Numbered from the stretch's first letter, positions 32,182 through 45,179 are shown. The stretch is DNA of 64,000 bases from Micropterus salmoides (GCF_014851395.1 NW_024044459.1:1798001-1862000), one strand, 5' to 3'. Notes: generated by a model not told the origin, from the sequence alone. Translations and numbers: made by a program.

Positions 32182-32592
32182 CTGCATCAGGAGAGGAGGG
32201 TGAGGATGTGGAAGTGCTACAAATGGCAGACCTCATGAACCCACACAGCACTGTGGCCTGAGCATTATCATCACATAACCCCCAAACCCCAACAGAACCA
32301 ATAAAAATATTATTTTATGGCTATTTTGAGAAATGTAGCTTTGTACACAAGGATGCATGCACAACACTGTTTACAGAGCTGTATGCACTGGCACTGCTTC
32401 AGGATGTTACTTTGCGTAACTCACCAGCACTAACACAAAGCGATTTCTTCATACACACCGGTGAACAAGGGTTGCAATTGGCTGTTTCCTGCGGGGTTAC
32501 AGGACTGCTACTGGAGCATGGCCGTCACTAACAGCATAAATAGAATGCACGCATTCTGCTTGCTGGCTAAATGATAACATTCTATATTCTAT

Positions 32593-33000
32593 TTGTTACA
32601 GAATTGGAACATGCTAGACTCTAGGCACTGTGAAGATAGAGAAATGGCAGAGAAACAGCCAAAGAGGAAAAGGTCTGAAGAGTATGAACAGAGAAGAAAG
32701 TTATATGACCAGGCAAGGGCGAGGGTGTTTCAACGCTGGAGAAATTTCCAAGATTTTAAATTTGGCAGGGCTTCTGAGGGAGCACTGAAGGAAGGGTTGT
32801 GTTTCAAGTTCAAATATCAGCAATGTCTGTCCTCCCAGCCAGTCTGCACCTTTGTCTGGAGCCAGCTCCCACAACCTCTCCCTCCAAGCCCCGACCCCCC
32901 TCTGCTCATTCATTCCCTATTAGTTTGTTGTCCAATAAACCTCTTAAATTCACCATCGGCTCCAGTCTGCTCTTGGGTACTGTTTCAAAGCCTGACAGTT
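32593..33000 (+). pseudogene. Fragment of a transposon-associated basic domain plus 3' UTR-like end
   Basis: The frame MAEKQPKRKRSEEYEQRRKL-YDQARARVFQRWRNFQDFK starts just after a possible splice acceptor (TTTGTTACAG). I recall similar KRKRSEE..RRKLYDQARA..FxRWR stretches at the N terminus of multicopy fish proteins carried by mobile elements, but I cannot name the family. Homology ends after about 55 codons. Downstream there is AATAAA at about 32,934 followed by TCTGCTCTTGGGTACTG, resembling the end of an LTR; no target duplication was found. Treat as a hypothetical, probably mobile-element-derived fragment. The duplicate is at 46,473-46,880. Confidence 0.4.
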
Positions 33001-33009
33001 CCTGAGCCA

Positions 33010-33861
33010 CCATTTTGAACCAGTGGTCCGCAAACCATCCACGTGGTCGTGTCCACTCCCGTCTCTCACCTTCGTTGATCCCAATACATTAGTATAAAGA
33101 AAGTTTAGGTTCTTTTTCTCTTCCATTTTTTAAATCTGTCTAATACAACAGAGACACATCATACACTTTTCTCAAACACCGGCAGCTGCTGTGCCATTCA
33201 TCATAAACTTTGGCTTTGAAACTTCATACAACAAGGCCCAAACAAAGAAGCGCTGAACGCAAAATGGTTAGTAAACATGTTTAGCTCCGCATTGGCTGTC
33301 TACCGTTTGCAACAACCTACGGGAGGTTTACTCCGACTGTTGTTTGTTATGAAAAGATGAATGAGCATTTGTTTGCTTGTCAAAGTTGTCGTAGTCGATA
33401 AATGTAACCATTTACATCCCGTTGCCTGCCATCACTTTAATTATTAAATTTGGCTGCAAACAGGTTTATTGTTGATCATGTAACGTTAAAGTTTTATTTA
33501 GTTAACGTTACACTGGTTTGAGAGTCTGGGGATGTGTTGACTTACAGTAGTTTATAAGCTGTCATTAATTGCATTTCACATTACATGGTTGTGAAAAACA
33601 GGTGACAGAGAATCCCTTATAGCTATGCAGTGTTAGAAGCAGCCTGATTTGAATGTGGCAGGTGATAAAACATTCATTATAACCACGAAAGACTTAAGAC
33701 TTGGACTCTAGCTCAAAGACTTGTGAGCATCTCTGCTGGATGGTCTCTGTAGACATTAGGGCCACCCTGTTTTTAGATTTTCTTTCTTATTCTGTGCAAC
33801 TGTCTGCCATTGAGGTTTAATTTTCCCAGAAAGAAGAAGAAAATAATTTTGGATAACTTAC
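33010..33861. other. Intronic DNA, nothing recognised
   Basis: There is no coding or repeat signature apart from short TAACGTTA-type palindromes. Confidence 0.45.
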
Positions 33862-34118
33862 AGAGGTAGAGCAGGTCGCCTACTAATCAGATGATCGGTG
33901 GTCCAATCCCCCTGCTTCTCCAGTCTGTTGAGCATACAAGATTCTGAACTCCAAATTGCTCCTGCAGGCTGTGCCATCAGTGTGTGAGCGTGTGTGAATG
34001 ACAAATGATAGTTTTTTTCTAATGAGCAGTTGGCACCTTGCATGGCATCCACTGTCATCAGTGTGGGAAAAGGGTGAATGTGACTTGTAAATCACTTGGA
34101 AGGAGCTACATTTACATA
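33862..34118 (+). mobile_element. tRNA-derived SINE (degenerate)
   Basis: It has an A-box-like GAGGTAGAGCAGG and a B-box-like GGTGGTCCAATCC at tRNA spacing, then a body with GTGTGTGAATGACAAATGAT and an end TCACTTGGAAGGAGCTACAT. The layout is that of fish tRNA-SINEs. The duplicate is at 47,742-47,997. Confidence 0.7.
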
Positions 34119-34834
34119 GGCCCCATCCACACTACTGCGTTTTTGAATTAAAACGGAGACCTTTTGCTACGTCTGCACCTCCCGTCCAGACTAAAACGGC
34201 AAAAACATTGACCTAAAACGGAGAAGTTTGGAAACACTGCCGACCCGTTTTGCGTTTCGAAACTCCGGAGGGGTTTTAGTGAAGACAGGCAAAAATGGAC
34301 AACTTTAGAAACGATGACGCGGACGCTCACGCTCGGCTCTCTGATTGGGTCTTATAAGTCATGCAAAGCAGACACACGGTGCTACTGTCAGAGTTTTTGA
34401 GTTGGTATTTTTATTAAAATATTCTGTACCGTGCAAATAATACTTCAGTCGATCTGCCTACACCTGTACTGTGCATGTCGCCGTTTACTTTGCAACTCTG
34501 TCTGTTTTCCGCCGCCACTGTCCCGTGTTACATTGAGTCACAGTCCCAGCTCGTTATTGGTCCATGCAAAAAGAAATCTGGTCTGATTCTTCGTCTGTAT
34601 TTCTTTATTCTTTCGCCAGATCTCCTGTAACTACTGAATAGACCATCTGCTTCATGTTTACACCGGCACGCGCATGCCCAGTGTACCCGAACGGGCACCG
34701 GATGCCCGTTTTCAGTCGTTTTAATGTAGACGGGGATCACCTCTGATACACAGCTAAAACGCTGGTGTGGACAGAGATTGTATTCGTTTTAATTGTCCGT
34801 TTGTAAACTAAAACTGAGTAGTGTGGATGGGGCC
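34119..34834. mobile_element. Non-autonomous TIR element (MITE-E), 716 bp
   Basis: Its terminal inverted repeats are GGCCCCATCCACACTACT at the left and its reverse complement at the right. Flanking ATA (34,116-34,118 and 34,835-34,837) may be a 3-bp target duplication. The interior has repeated AAAACGG motifs near both ends. It has no transposase. It sits exactly at the end of a SINE. Confidence 0.75.
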
Positions 34835-34930
34835 ATAGTCCTAGGGGACATTCCTCATGACACCTCCCTCACTTCCACAGCAGAGTTCTAATCGTGAGTC
34901 AAAAGGCTTTTAAAGAAAACATAAAAGAGG

Positions 34931-35040
34931 GGTGCAGCTAGCTCAGGTGGTGGAGCATGTGCCCCATGTACAAGGCTGAGTCCTTACTGCAGATTCCTGG
35001 GTTCAAATCCGGCCCACGGAGGAACCCGCTGAACGATACA
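34931..35040 (+). mobile_element. tRNA-derived SINE head
   Basis: It has GGTGCAGCTAGCTCAGGTGG (A box) and GGGTTCAAATCCGGCCC (B box) about 55 bases apart, as in a tRNA. A mature tRNA fold is not supported by the anticodon arm, so a SINE head is more likely. The duplicate is at 48,811-48,920. Confidence 0.65.
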
Positions 35041-36782
35041 CAAAGTTTTCATTTTTTAAATATTATCTGGCAGCAATATTTAAAAGTCATACCAACATGC
35101 TGTTACTTCAGCGAGACTGCAGTAGGATGCCAAAGAACTAGCAGACTTGGGACCAGCTGACTACCTACTGTACCTCTTAACAGATCATGAATTCATAAAA
35201 TAATAAATAAATAAATGAAAGGAGCACAATAAATGTATCCACAAGTAAAACAGTAAAACTAATGATTTTTCATGCATTATGATGCATTAAAACTACTCTG
35301 ACAAGTACAATGTACGTAACTTGAATACATGTAACGGAGTAAATGTAACTTGTTACTACACACCTCTGCGTACACGTGCAAACTAAACAGCAGCTTGTCC
35401 AGATGTGACAAATGTGAGATGTGGTTGTAAGCTAGTAAAAGGATTGAGACAGACAGAAGAAACTTAATGCTGTCAGGAATTACATTTGCTATCAACATAA
35501 AGAGTAAATGGTTAAAAGGAACTTGTATGCAAAAATGTTCACTGTCAATTTATATAATTTGTTTCCCTACAAAATGTTGTTCATGGCAACTAAACTGCGG
35601 TCATGTTAAGGTAACTTAAAGTAAATACTTGATGTTAGGGAAAGATGGCGGTCTTAAAAAGTCTGTCTGACTTCAAGCGCAAGGCAAGATGCATTGACTT
35701 TTTAAATATTCCAAATAGTATGTTTCATGATCTTTCCATAACCTTAAAGTTGCACTAATCAGTATTTTTATTTGTGTGTAATGTGAAATGTGTTGCTTGT
35801 AGTGAGAAACCCACCAAGAATTATTACCTGACTCTGAGGTTTTTGTTATCTCTTATGCAGTGTTTAGCATCTTGCAGCCTGCAACTTTACTGCATTCCAG
35901 CAGTTGCTAGCTCAGTGAAAAAGCTCTGATCATCCCACTGTACACAACATGGACCTCAGTCCTTCCACCCACTTTTACCTCCTCTCTGTGACTTCTATGC
36001 AGTATAATAAAGTTACACTTCTCTGTAAAAGATGTTGGCAGCAAACTTCATCTCAACAGCATTACCTTTCCTCCTAAAGTTATTTAGCAAAGCAAATTAG
36101 ATGTTTGTAAATCTATTTTATAGAAGCCAGAGTCATGTTACATTCACTTTGCTGATTATTTTTTTGCTAACTTTCTTCTTTCTCTGTCATTATCATTACT
36201 TCTCATTCAGTCCTCATGTCAGCTTGCCCTTCACATAAAGAGGTCTCAGGTTTAACCCCAATCTTGACCCTGCCCTGCTGAAGTGTCCTTGAGTAAAACA
36301 GTCACTGTCAGTCTGCTGGATGTCCGGCAGAAACAGTGGTGACTGTTTGTGTAGCTATGTATTTGTTTGCTAACACACAAAAACTTTGTAAGGTGATAAT
36401 ATGTCAAATGTGGTGTTTACAGCTCTTTCTGCTGACCCCAAATAACTATGTACTGCTGCTTTAAATAAGACAGTCTAAATCTTAGCTAAACTATACTAGT
36501 TAGCTACTCTGCTCATGTATTAAGATTATGAATATTGTCATGAATGGCTATACTGTAATTTTAAATTACTGCTTTAAGTTTAAGTTCAGTTCTTGTTACC
36601 TAGTTGGAAATGCAAATAAATAAATAAATAATATTATAAATATTATAATATATATAAGTAAATAGCAAATAATTGACTCACTATGTTCAAAACATTTAAT
36701 CAAAATATTAAAGTTGCAAGCAGAGTTGTTTGTATTTGGTTTGACAACTCCTCTTTAAATAACAGTTAGACTAAAAAAGATA
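35041..36782. other. Intronic DNA, nothing recognised
   Basis: AT-rich sequence with an AAAT/ATATTATA tract near 36,615-36,660. No coding signature. Confidence 0.45.
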
Positions 36783-37663
36783 GACCTGCAGGCTCGCTGC
36801 AAATGACACTCGACTCTAATATAAAATAATAAAACAAAGACGGTTAGCTCCATGGTATAATACTGAAACTTGCAAATTAAAGCAAATATTGTGGAAAATT
36901 GAGAGGAATTGGCGTTCCACCAAACTGGAAAATTCTCATTTAATTTGGCAAGATAGTCTTAAAACTTACCTTAGAACCTTAGAAACAGCCGTAAAACCAG
37001 ATATATGTTTAGACCAACTAACTTCAGTAATTTTTTCATCTAAACCATCAGCCTGCCTCTTAGACCCCATCCCGACTAGGCTGCTTAAAGACGTTTTACC
37101 CTTAGTCAGCACTTCTATGCTAGATATGATCAATCTATCTCTATCAACAGGCTATGTACCACAGTACTTTAAAGTAGCTGTAATTAAACCTCTTCTGAAA
37201 AAGCCCAAACTTGATCCGGATGTTTTAGCCAACTATAGACCTATATCTAACCTTCCATTTCTCTCTAAGGTTCTGGAGAAAGCAGTTGCTAAACAGCTGT
37301 GTGACTTTCTACAGAGCAATAGTTTATTTGAGGATTTTCAGTCAGGATTTAGAGCTCATCATAGCACAGAGACAGCACTGGTGAAAATTACTAACGACCT
37401 CCTTATTGCATCAGACTAAGGACTTGTCTCTGTACTGGTTTTACTAGCTCTTAGTGCTGCATTTGATACCATTGACCATCAGATCCTATTACAGAGACTG
37501 GAACATTTCATTGGCATTAAAGGAACCGCTCTAAGCTGGTTTAAGTCCTATTTATCAGATCGATTTCAGTTTGTACATGTTAATGATGAGTCCTCCATGC
37601 ATGCCAAAGTTACTCATGGAGCTCCACAAGGATCTGTCCTCGGACCAATCCTCTTCACTTCTC
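36783..37663 (+). mobile_element. L2-B RT fragment, plus strand
   Basis: It starts in the linker (CCTGCAGGCTCGCTGCAAATG) and runs through VAVIKPLLKKPKLDPDVLAN, NYRPISNLPFLSKVLEKAV, NSLFEDFQSGFRAHHSTETA, then SAAFDTIDHQ and GAPQGSVLGPILFT. There is a premature stop after LLIASD and an internal deletion after KTYL. Both ends are truncated. It keeps the first catalytic-Asp region missing from the minus-strand copy at 10.5 kb. The duplicate is at 50,660-51,543. Confidence 0.85.
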
Positions 37664-38482
37664 ACTAAATTTTTTTTTCAGGAACATGAAAAAACTGTTT
37701 TTCTCATAAACAAATGTTACAAAATAAATATAAACCCCGGTTATTACTCACATTTAGCGCCATAAGTGAAACACTATCTTTACACGGTCATCAGTGAACT
37801 TTAATATTTGAAATGGACATGCATGGATTGTTGTGAGCGAAGGTGGACATGCGTGTTTTTTAAATAACGGGCTCCAATGACTTGCGGGTGGTTCCGAGCG
37901 CCGAGTCTCTGTTTACATCCCCTTCAATTGATAAACTATTGACAGTAAGCCTACCCTACTGATTTCCTTTTGATCAATGACCACAACAAAGTGTCTGAAA
38001 AGGACCTTAAGAGGTGGATGCACAATTGGGCAAAGCAGATGATGTAGGCTACCTGCAGAGATTTGCATCCACTTCTTTCTCAGCATATATGAGCGTTACC
38101 AGCCGTGAGGTGCATGCAATTCTCGGAAGGCATGCATAATTGGCACAACATCAACACTGACGTGTGCGTTTGTCACTTCAGGTAAATCATTTAGCTTGTT
38201 GTAATCCTTAGCTGAAAACTCTGAACGTTTTTAATCCAACGCTATCATAATTTCTGTTTCCCCAAAATAATACACTGGACAAATTGCCACAAAAACTTAC
38301 CTTTCAGCCTAACCACATCCGGAGGCTATTAAGATTCTTTGTTTAAATTAACAGCTGCAGTGCCTCTAAAAGGGGACCATGTAACTCTATTTTATAAACG
38401 TTACCTGTAGTCGCTGGTTAAAGGCAAACACTTCAGATGCTACCTGAGCTAAATAATAAGATGCCGATTTTAAAAATCATGC
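37664..38482. other. Intronic DNA with a dispersed-repeat fragment
   Basis: The fragment at 37,991-38,155 (GTGTCTGAAAAGGACC) is shared with 4,530-4,700. The rest is unrecognised. It ends at the second gap. Confidence 0.5.
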
Positions 38483-38982
38483 NNNNNNNNNNNNNNNNNN
38501 NNNNNNNNNNNNNNNNNNNNNNNNNNNNNNNNNNNNNNNNNNNNNNNNNNNNNNNNNNNNNNNNNNNNNNNNNNNNNNNNNNNNNNNNNNNNNNNNNNNN
38601 NNNNNNNNNNNNNNNNNNNNNNNNNNNNNNNNNNNNNNNNNNNNNNNNNNNNNNNNNNNNNNNNNNNNNNNNNNNNNNNNNNNNNNNNNNNNNNNNNNNN
38701 NNNNNNNNNNNNNNNNNNNNNNNNNNNNNNNNNNNNNNNNNNNNNNNNNNNNNNNNNNNNNNNNNNNNNNNNNNNNNNNNNNNNNNNNNNNNNNNNNNNN
38801 NNNNNNNNNNNNNNNNNNNNNNNNNNNNNNNNNNNNNNNNNNNNNNNNNNNNNNNNNNNNNNNNNNNNNNNNNNNNNNNNNNNNNNNNNNNNNNNNNNNN
38901 NNNNNNNNNNNNNNNNNNNNNNNNNNNNNNNNNNNNNNNNNNNNNNNNNNNNNNNNNNNNNNNNNNNNNNNNNNNNNNNNNN
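38483..38982. other. Assembly gap, 500 N
   Basis: Exactly 500 unknown bases between the two copies of duplication 2. Confidence 0.99.
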
Positions 38983-40658
38983 TGTTTGATCCTTGCATTG
39001 GTTTGATTCGTGAACCAATCTTCAAGGCTTGATTCTACTGGGCTGCTACGCAGCTGCCGAAGCTGATCACAGCCATTCTAGACAATGCATGGGATTCCAT
39101 CAGATGCGGCGAAGCGTGGCAGAAGCGGATCTCCACTATGCTCCATGGAGAATATGCAGCGAGTTGATTTTTGACTGCACAGAGTAGTAGTAGTAGTACT
39201 TAACCAGGGTAGAAGACAAAAATCAGGCAGGCAAATGCACTGCTTCTGAAATGCTCCCTGTGGTATATGAAGCCATCCAGTCAGAATTGACACAGCTGTG
39301 CCCTGTGGATTAGCCATGAATCCGCCTCTAAAGCGACTCTAGTCTGCCTCAGTAGACCATTGATCCCACGAGAAGAGTGGACTTTGGGATATTGTCTAAT
39401 TGTTGATGTAATTATCATGAAGACCAGAGTAAATTGGAATCAACTTCTATTGGACTGATATACTGTAGTTTTCCTGATCCAGTTCATGGGTGGAGCACTG
39501 TATGAGAAATGCTGAACCATATTTATATAAACTAATTTTAAGGCCTAATCGCTCCACAGCTGAGTTCTTAAACATTTCTAACCCAAAATGAATACTTTCA
39601 CTGTCACCCTGTAGAAACCATGTTCATTAAAATACTTTGTGTTCCATACCGACAGAACACAAGACTGTAAAAAGAGAAGAGGGTCTATGTTTACATCAAT
39701 AATGTTTGGTGCTCAAACGTAGTCAAAGTTGATGGACAACATTACCCAGATGTCAAGTTTAACAACACTATCTGCTAGAAAGTTCACCAGTGTTTTTGTT
39801 GCTGCTGTTTGCCATTCCACCAGGCGCTAATTAATAACATTTCCCTTCTTCTCCTGCCCAATTACTCCCACCTAATTAAAAGGGTGAAACGTGTGGACAG
39901 ATGAATTTACAGCAGCTCTACAGGACTTTTTTTGAGTGCACAGACTGGCACATGTTTAGAGCTGCTGCCATCCAGGAGAACCACATCAATCTGACATGGT
40001 CCTGACACGGTCATCTCACATCTCCATACTGGAAAAAATAAAATAAAATAAATACTGTAGAAAATACTGTATTTTTAAGGAAACTTCAGATGGCAAAATG
40101 TCTTACCTTTTACAGAGGAGCAATAGCAAGTATCCTGACTGTAAACATTAGAAACTGGCATGGCATGTGAACAGCCCAGGACCTGAGGGCTCTACAGCGG
40201 GTGATTCACTAGCAAGGACCACACCACAACAATATGTAATTTAGAGGTTCATGCAAATGTGGAATGTATAGATTATAGAGGACGGATTAATGCATATAGA
40301 GGGAAGGGTGACGGTAGGAGATTGTTGTCTGATGGTCCAGGAGGCTGTACAGACAAACACATTCTCACTCCCGACTCGTCACATATTGACGCTTGGTCAA
40401 GGTCCTTTGGCATCGCTTTTAACGCCCTGGGTACTCCTTAAATGTAATTTATAAACGTTTATGGCTCTGAGATAGCAATGCTTAGCAACAACAAATATGC
40501 AAAATTCAGTAATATAACAACAATAATTATAAAACATCCGGTTAGACTTTCAAAATAACGCTAGCGTTTCGAAACATTGGCATTTGAAACGGCACATTAT
40601 TAAAGCTGTGAAACGTGTCAATTTAGCTAGGTTAAGGCACAAAAAGTACTTACTACTT

Positions 40659-40903
40659 CAATTCAATTCAATTCAATTTTATTTATATAGCGCCAAATCA
40701 CAACAACAGTTATCTCACAGCGCTTTTCATAAAAGAGCAGGTCTAGACCGTACTCTGTGATGATATTTACAGAAGCCCAACAGTTCCCACCAAGAGCAAG
40801 CACTAGGCGACAGAGGCAAGGAAAAACTTCCTTTTAAGAGGCAGAAACCTCGAGCAGAACCATGGCTCAGGGTGGGCGGCCATCTGCCTCGACCGGTTGG
40901 GGT

Positions 40904-40935
<32 letters not shown>

Positions 40936-40943
40936 AGAGTGAA

Positions 40944-40985
<42 letters not shown>

Positions 40986-41752
40986 GATGTAAGGAGAGAG
41001 AGAGGGGAGGGAGGCAGCCTACACAATATACACACAGAGGTACAGACAGCGAAGGTAATGTTGCTATAAACTAAATGAAAAATGGTACAGATATTTATAA
41101 TAGTGTTAATGGTAACCATCGTAATGTTAATGATTATAATAACAATAAGACCAGCGACAACAGTCGCTGCAGTAGAGGGTGTCGAGCAGGAACACGGGGG
41201 CAGCAGGCGACCCGCAGCCACAGATCCAGACTCCACAGCTCCAGAGCCAGAAAACCTGCAGGAAGTGATAGGAGGAGAGAGGAGAGGGACGAGAAAGCAC
41301 AAGACTACCAGAAAGGGGAGAAGTTGTGTTAGTAACATGCAATAATGGGATAAGGTTGCATACAGAGGGAGAGAAAGTAGAGGAGAGAGGAGCTCAGTGC
41401 ATCATGGGAAATCCCCCGGCAGTCTAGGCCTATAGCAGCATAACTAAGGGATGGTTCAGGACTACCTGAGCCAGCCCTAACTATAAGCTTTATCAAAGAG
41501 GAAAGTCTTAAGCCTACTCTTAAATGTGGAGATGGTGTCTGCCTCCTGAACCCAAACTGGAACCTGGTTCCACAGGAGAGGAGCTTGATAGCTGAACGCT
41601 CTGGCTCCTAGTCTACTTTTGGAGACTCTAGGAACCACAAGTAACCCTGCATTCTGGGAGCGCAGTGCTCTGGTGGGGTAGTAAGGTACTATGAGCTCTT
41701 TAAGATAAGATGGTGCCTGACCATTAAGAGCTTTGTAGGTAAGAAGAATGAT
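40659..41752 (-). mobile_element. L2-B 3'-end insertion, absent from the other copy
   Basis: A 5'-truncated minus-strand L2 of about 1.09 kb. From its 5' side it carries the RT C-terminal extension, a 3' UTR with a GA tract (plus strand about 40,905-40,986), and a tail of TTGAA repeats at 40,659-40,677. The empty site reads TACTACTTGGTTAAGGG at about 27,870. No clear target duplication beyond a base or two is seen. Its tail repeats are regular and its frame is open, so it looks young. Confidence 0.92.
41477..41752 (-). CDS. L2-B RT C-terminal extension (5'-truncated, open)
   Basis: The last roughly 90 codons of the L2 ORF2 are open to the normal stop: ILLTYKALNGQAPSYLKELI, then RALRSQNAGLLVVPRVSKSR, PLLWNQVPVWVQEADTISTF and KTFLFDKAYS. 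This is the region after the polymerase core. The truncation at 41,752 is the 5' end of the insertion, so no functional protein is made. The homologous plus-strand copy at 59,723-60,076 reads the same with a few substitutions. Confidence 0.85.
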   Translation of the reverse strand: MILLTYKALNGQAPSYLKELIVPYYPTRALRSQNAGLLVVPRVSKSRLGARAFSYQAPLLWNQVPVWVQEADTISTFKSRLKTFLFDKAYS

Positions 41753-44290
41753 GGTTAAGGGTAGGAAAAGATCATGGTTTGGGTTCAAATAACTACGTAC
41801 ATCAGTTAACACGTAAGTTAACTAACTATCACTTGAAACTTACGCAATTGACAGAACTTAAATTAAAAATATTTATGGTGACTTTTTGTTTCACACAGGA
41901 CACAAACACCGGTCTACTGGGTCAAAGACGGGGTTCTGGCCCTTTATCCACCCCAACCACCTCCTTATGCAGTCCTTTGTCGTCAAAAACTGACGCTACA
42001 GGGCTTGCCCCTGTGTTGAACTATGACACTATAGGGATCCCCATGCGTCTATATGTAGGATGAGAGTGGGAGTGAGAACGGGTTGGTTCTTGTAGAGTTT
42101 TCGGATTTCAGTGGTGATGCACAGAGAACGACCTATGGCTCAACGTCAGCAAACCTAAGGAGCTGATCGTTTAGGAAGAAGGACATAAAGTTACACACTC
42201 CTGTCTACATCAGCGGTGCTGAGGTGGAGCAGGTGAACAGTTTCAGGTTCCTGGGAATCAGCATCACAGAGAACCTGACACAGTCATCTCACATCTCATA
42301 TGCTGGTGAAGAAAGCGCAGAAACGACTGTATTTCTTTCAAATTCCCACGCCAAGTTCTTGGCAGCTTTTACAGGGGAGCAATAGAAAGCATCCTGACTG
42401 GAAACATCACTAACACGGGATGTGCACGGATGAGCAGCTTTTTCCCCCAAGCTATCAGACTCTAAAACTCTAAATTTATCTCATTTTTGACGGCCTAAAA
42501 GTTATAGAAAACTTTGAACACACGTCAAGGGGTCAACAACCAACAGGATTGGATTTAATTGGTACATTTGCCGATTTACACACTTTAATGAACCCCTCCT
42601 CGAGAATTAGTCTGTGTGACAAATTTTTGCTGTACAGTCTTATCCCATCAATGATACACGTGCTACAAATGGTGAGTTTTGGTCGACCGGGGGTGCCTCT
42701 GGTATGGAGTGGAATATCAATTATTCACTACAAAACAGGAAGTTGTTAAGTGTACATGTTCACATCTGTACCAAACTTTATGTGATTGGTCCCGCCCCCA
42801 ACACATCTACATGCCAAAATTCAGTTATAGTCGTAGCGCCACCTACTGGCAACAGGCAGTAAGCCCGGTGTGACACTCATTATGCGATTAACAATTAGTT
42901 TCACACATGATGTACTGGGACATAATGTATCATTACTGGGTGCTCCTTTGCACCACATAGAAGACACAGGAAGTGACATTTAAGTATTTCGTGCAGTGTC
43001 CAAATTCAGAGCAACACTATCTGATGCGTTTCACATGCGAGGGCCCGTCCAACACTGATTGCTGATTTAATATTTAACTGAATTAGTCTGTTGCATTTGA
43101 TTCTTTAACCTGTAGGTGGCGCTAAAGGATTTGAAATTGCTGATGGAGCAGTACTTTGCAGCAGCATTGGTAGCAGTCACAGCTAACAGCTGACAGCTCT
43201 CTGTTTTTTACTTTAGTGAATTCTAGTTGTGCTTCACATCTTCTGGTATTATTCCTAGTAAGAAACAAGATGGTTCTAATGGTAGTTCTATATGTTAACA
43301 TTTTTAATTTCATTTAGTATGTTTTGCCAATATTCTGCTAATTTTGGGCAGTCGCAAAATATGTGTGTGATCACATCCCTGCCATCGCTGATTCAATATG
43401 TTTCCAGATTTTGATGCAATGAAAACAAATGGTGTGAAATGTTTTTTCCCTGATTCAAATGCCCTCCAAGTAGGGCTATAGTGTTGTTTTATGTCCCTCT
43501 CTACATAATAGTCTCCACTTTTTGTCTGAAACGATGGAATTCATCTCTAGTTTTTCTTTGATGTCCAGACTGTTATCCATCAGTTCTTCTTGTAGGATTA
43601 TGTTATTATGCTATTTGTGGTATAATATTTTTAACAGCACCTTTAATTATTAAAATTAGGAAGTATTCTATTGGATGGAGAGGTACAGTTTGCCCCATTC
43701 TTTGTTTCTGGTTTTATATGTATTTTTCATATCTCTTAATAGAAATTACACACTAATTTAAACATGCAGTAGTGAACCTCTGTGATAATGCATCTTTGGG
43801 GGAAAAAGTATTGAAATTGTAAGAAAACTTAATTTGGCTAATTGGAAATCAGTCCAGCTTGGATTCAACAAGTGGTCATCATGACTCACCACACTTTCCT
43901 TCACAAGTGACAACACCGGCCTTCTTCTTGTAGGCAAGAACCAAAGATTTATTACCACCGGTTAACCACACAAACTGCAATAGAATAGTGTAACAATACA
44001 AATATAGGCATAATCCATAATATAGTAGGCTATATTTATCAAAGTATTATGATCTAGATTGATGTATTAGCCTACTGTAGATTGGCTACAACCACACAAA
44101 CTGCAATATACTGTAGGCCTACAGTGCAACAGTAAGAGGCATAATCGATAATATAGTATTTCTATTATGATCTAGAAAGATGTACACACTTTCATTCACA
44201 GGTGGTAACACTGGCCTTCTTCTAGGCAAGGACTAAAGATAGATAGATGTAGGCTATTACTGTAGATGTAACCACACAAACTGCAATATA

Positions 44291-44548
44291 CAGTGCCTTG
44301 CGAAAGTATTCGGCCCCCTTGAACTTTTCAACCTTTTGCCACATTTCAGGATTCAAACATAAAGATATAAAACTGTAATTTTTTGTGAAGAATCAACAAC
44401 AAGTGGGACACAATTATGAAGTGGAACAAAATTTATTGGATATTTCAAACCTTTTTAACAAATAAAAAACTGAAAAATTGGGAGTGCAAAATTATTTAGC
44501 CCCCTTAAGTTAATACTTTGTAGCGCCACCTTTTGCTGCGACAATTAA
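44291..44548 (+). mobile_element. Tc1-like 5' fragment, second copy
   Basis: It corresponds to 30,412-30,668 (CAGTGCCTTGCGAAAGTATT). Confidence 0.85.
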
Positions 44549-45179
44549 ATTATCTAAGGTCACTATACTTTGGAACCATAGACTGTATAAAAACTTGAAA
44601 CTGACCCTTTTTAATGTGTACAGTCACAATTTGTGTGACAAGGAATAAAAAGGGTCCTTCCAGCCTGGCAGCGACCAGTCGTCCGTGTGTCAGCGACCAC
44701 AATCTTTAGAGCCCCTAGTAGTATCAACCAGTGGTCTATGTGGCAGCGACCAATGGTCGGTGTGGCAGCCAATATTATATAGCTGCAGTACCGAAGGCTG
44801 TACCGCAGTTCTACGACTGTAGTTCTTTTGCAACAGCGCCATCTAGTGGAGTGGTGGTGGTAATGCACAGCTACACATAGGAGATTAACCCTGTCTGCTA
44901 GCACGTTGGCTGTGAGGACAATGTGCGCAGCTGTAGGGTTAACCGGTTGACATGCATATAATCAATAACTTAGGTTTAGGCACACACTTGGTGATAGTTG
45001 TGGTAAGGGTAATTTGCTTCGGGGGGCTGTCAAGAGTAACATGGCACCTAGCCATGCACAGCCACATGGGTCCTAGACGTGCAGTTCCGGTCCTCTTGGA
45101 TTGCGGTCCTGAAACTGCAGCCTCAGGTAAAGCCTGAGTTCTTTGTTTCTGTTTCTGTGCACACACACAGGAAGTGTGT

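Larger units (their letters stand above)
26190..38482 (+). repeat. Gap-flanking duplication 2, left copy (12.3 kb)
   Basis: Repeated in the same orientation at 38,983-52,360. Differences are scattered one-base indels, a few substitutions (for example GACAACGCATGG against GACAATGCATGG), and one 1.09-kb L2 insertion present only in the right copy. Confidence 0.92.
40360..42079 (+). mobile_element. MITE-D, second copy, carrying an L2 insertion
   Basis: It is the same element as 27,571-28,201, here split at 40,658/41,753 by a minus-strand L2-B 3' end. Confidence 0.75.

Noticed and set aside
34931..35020. Functional tRNA gene
   Set aside because: The A and B boxes fit, but the anticodon and acceptor arms do not pair convincingly by eye and there is a SINE-like continuation.
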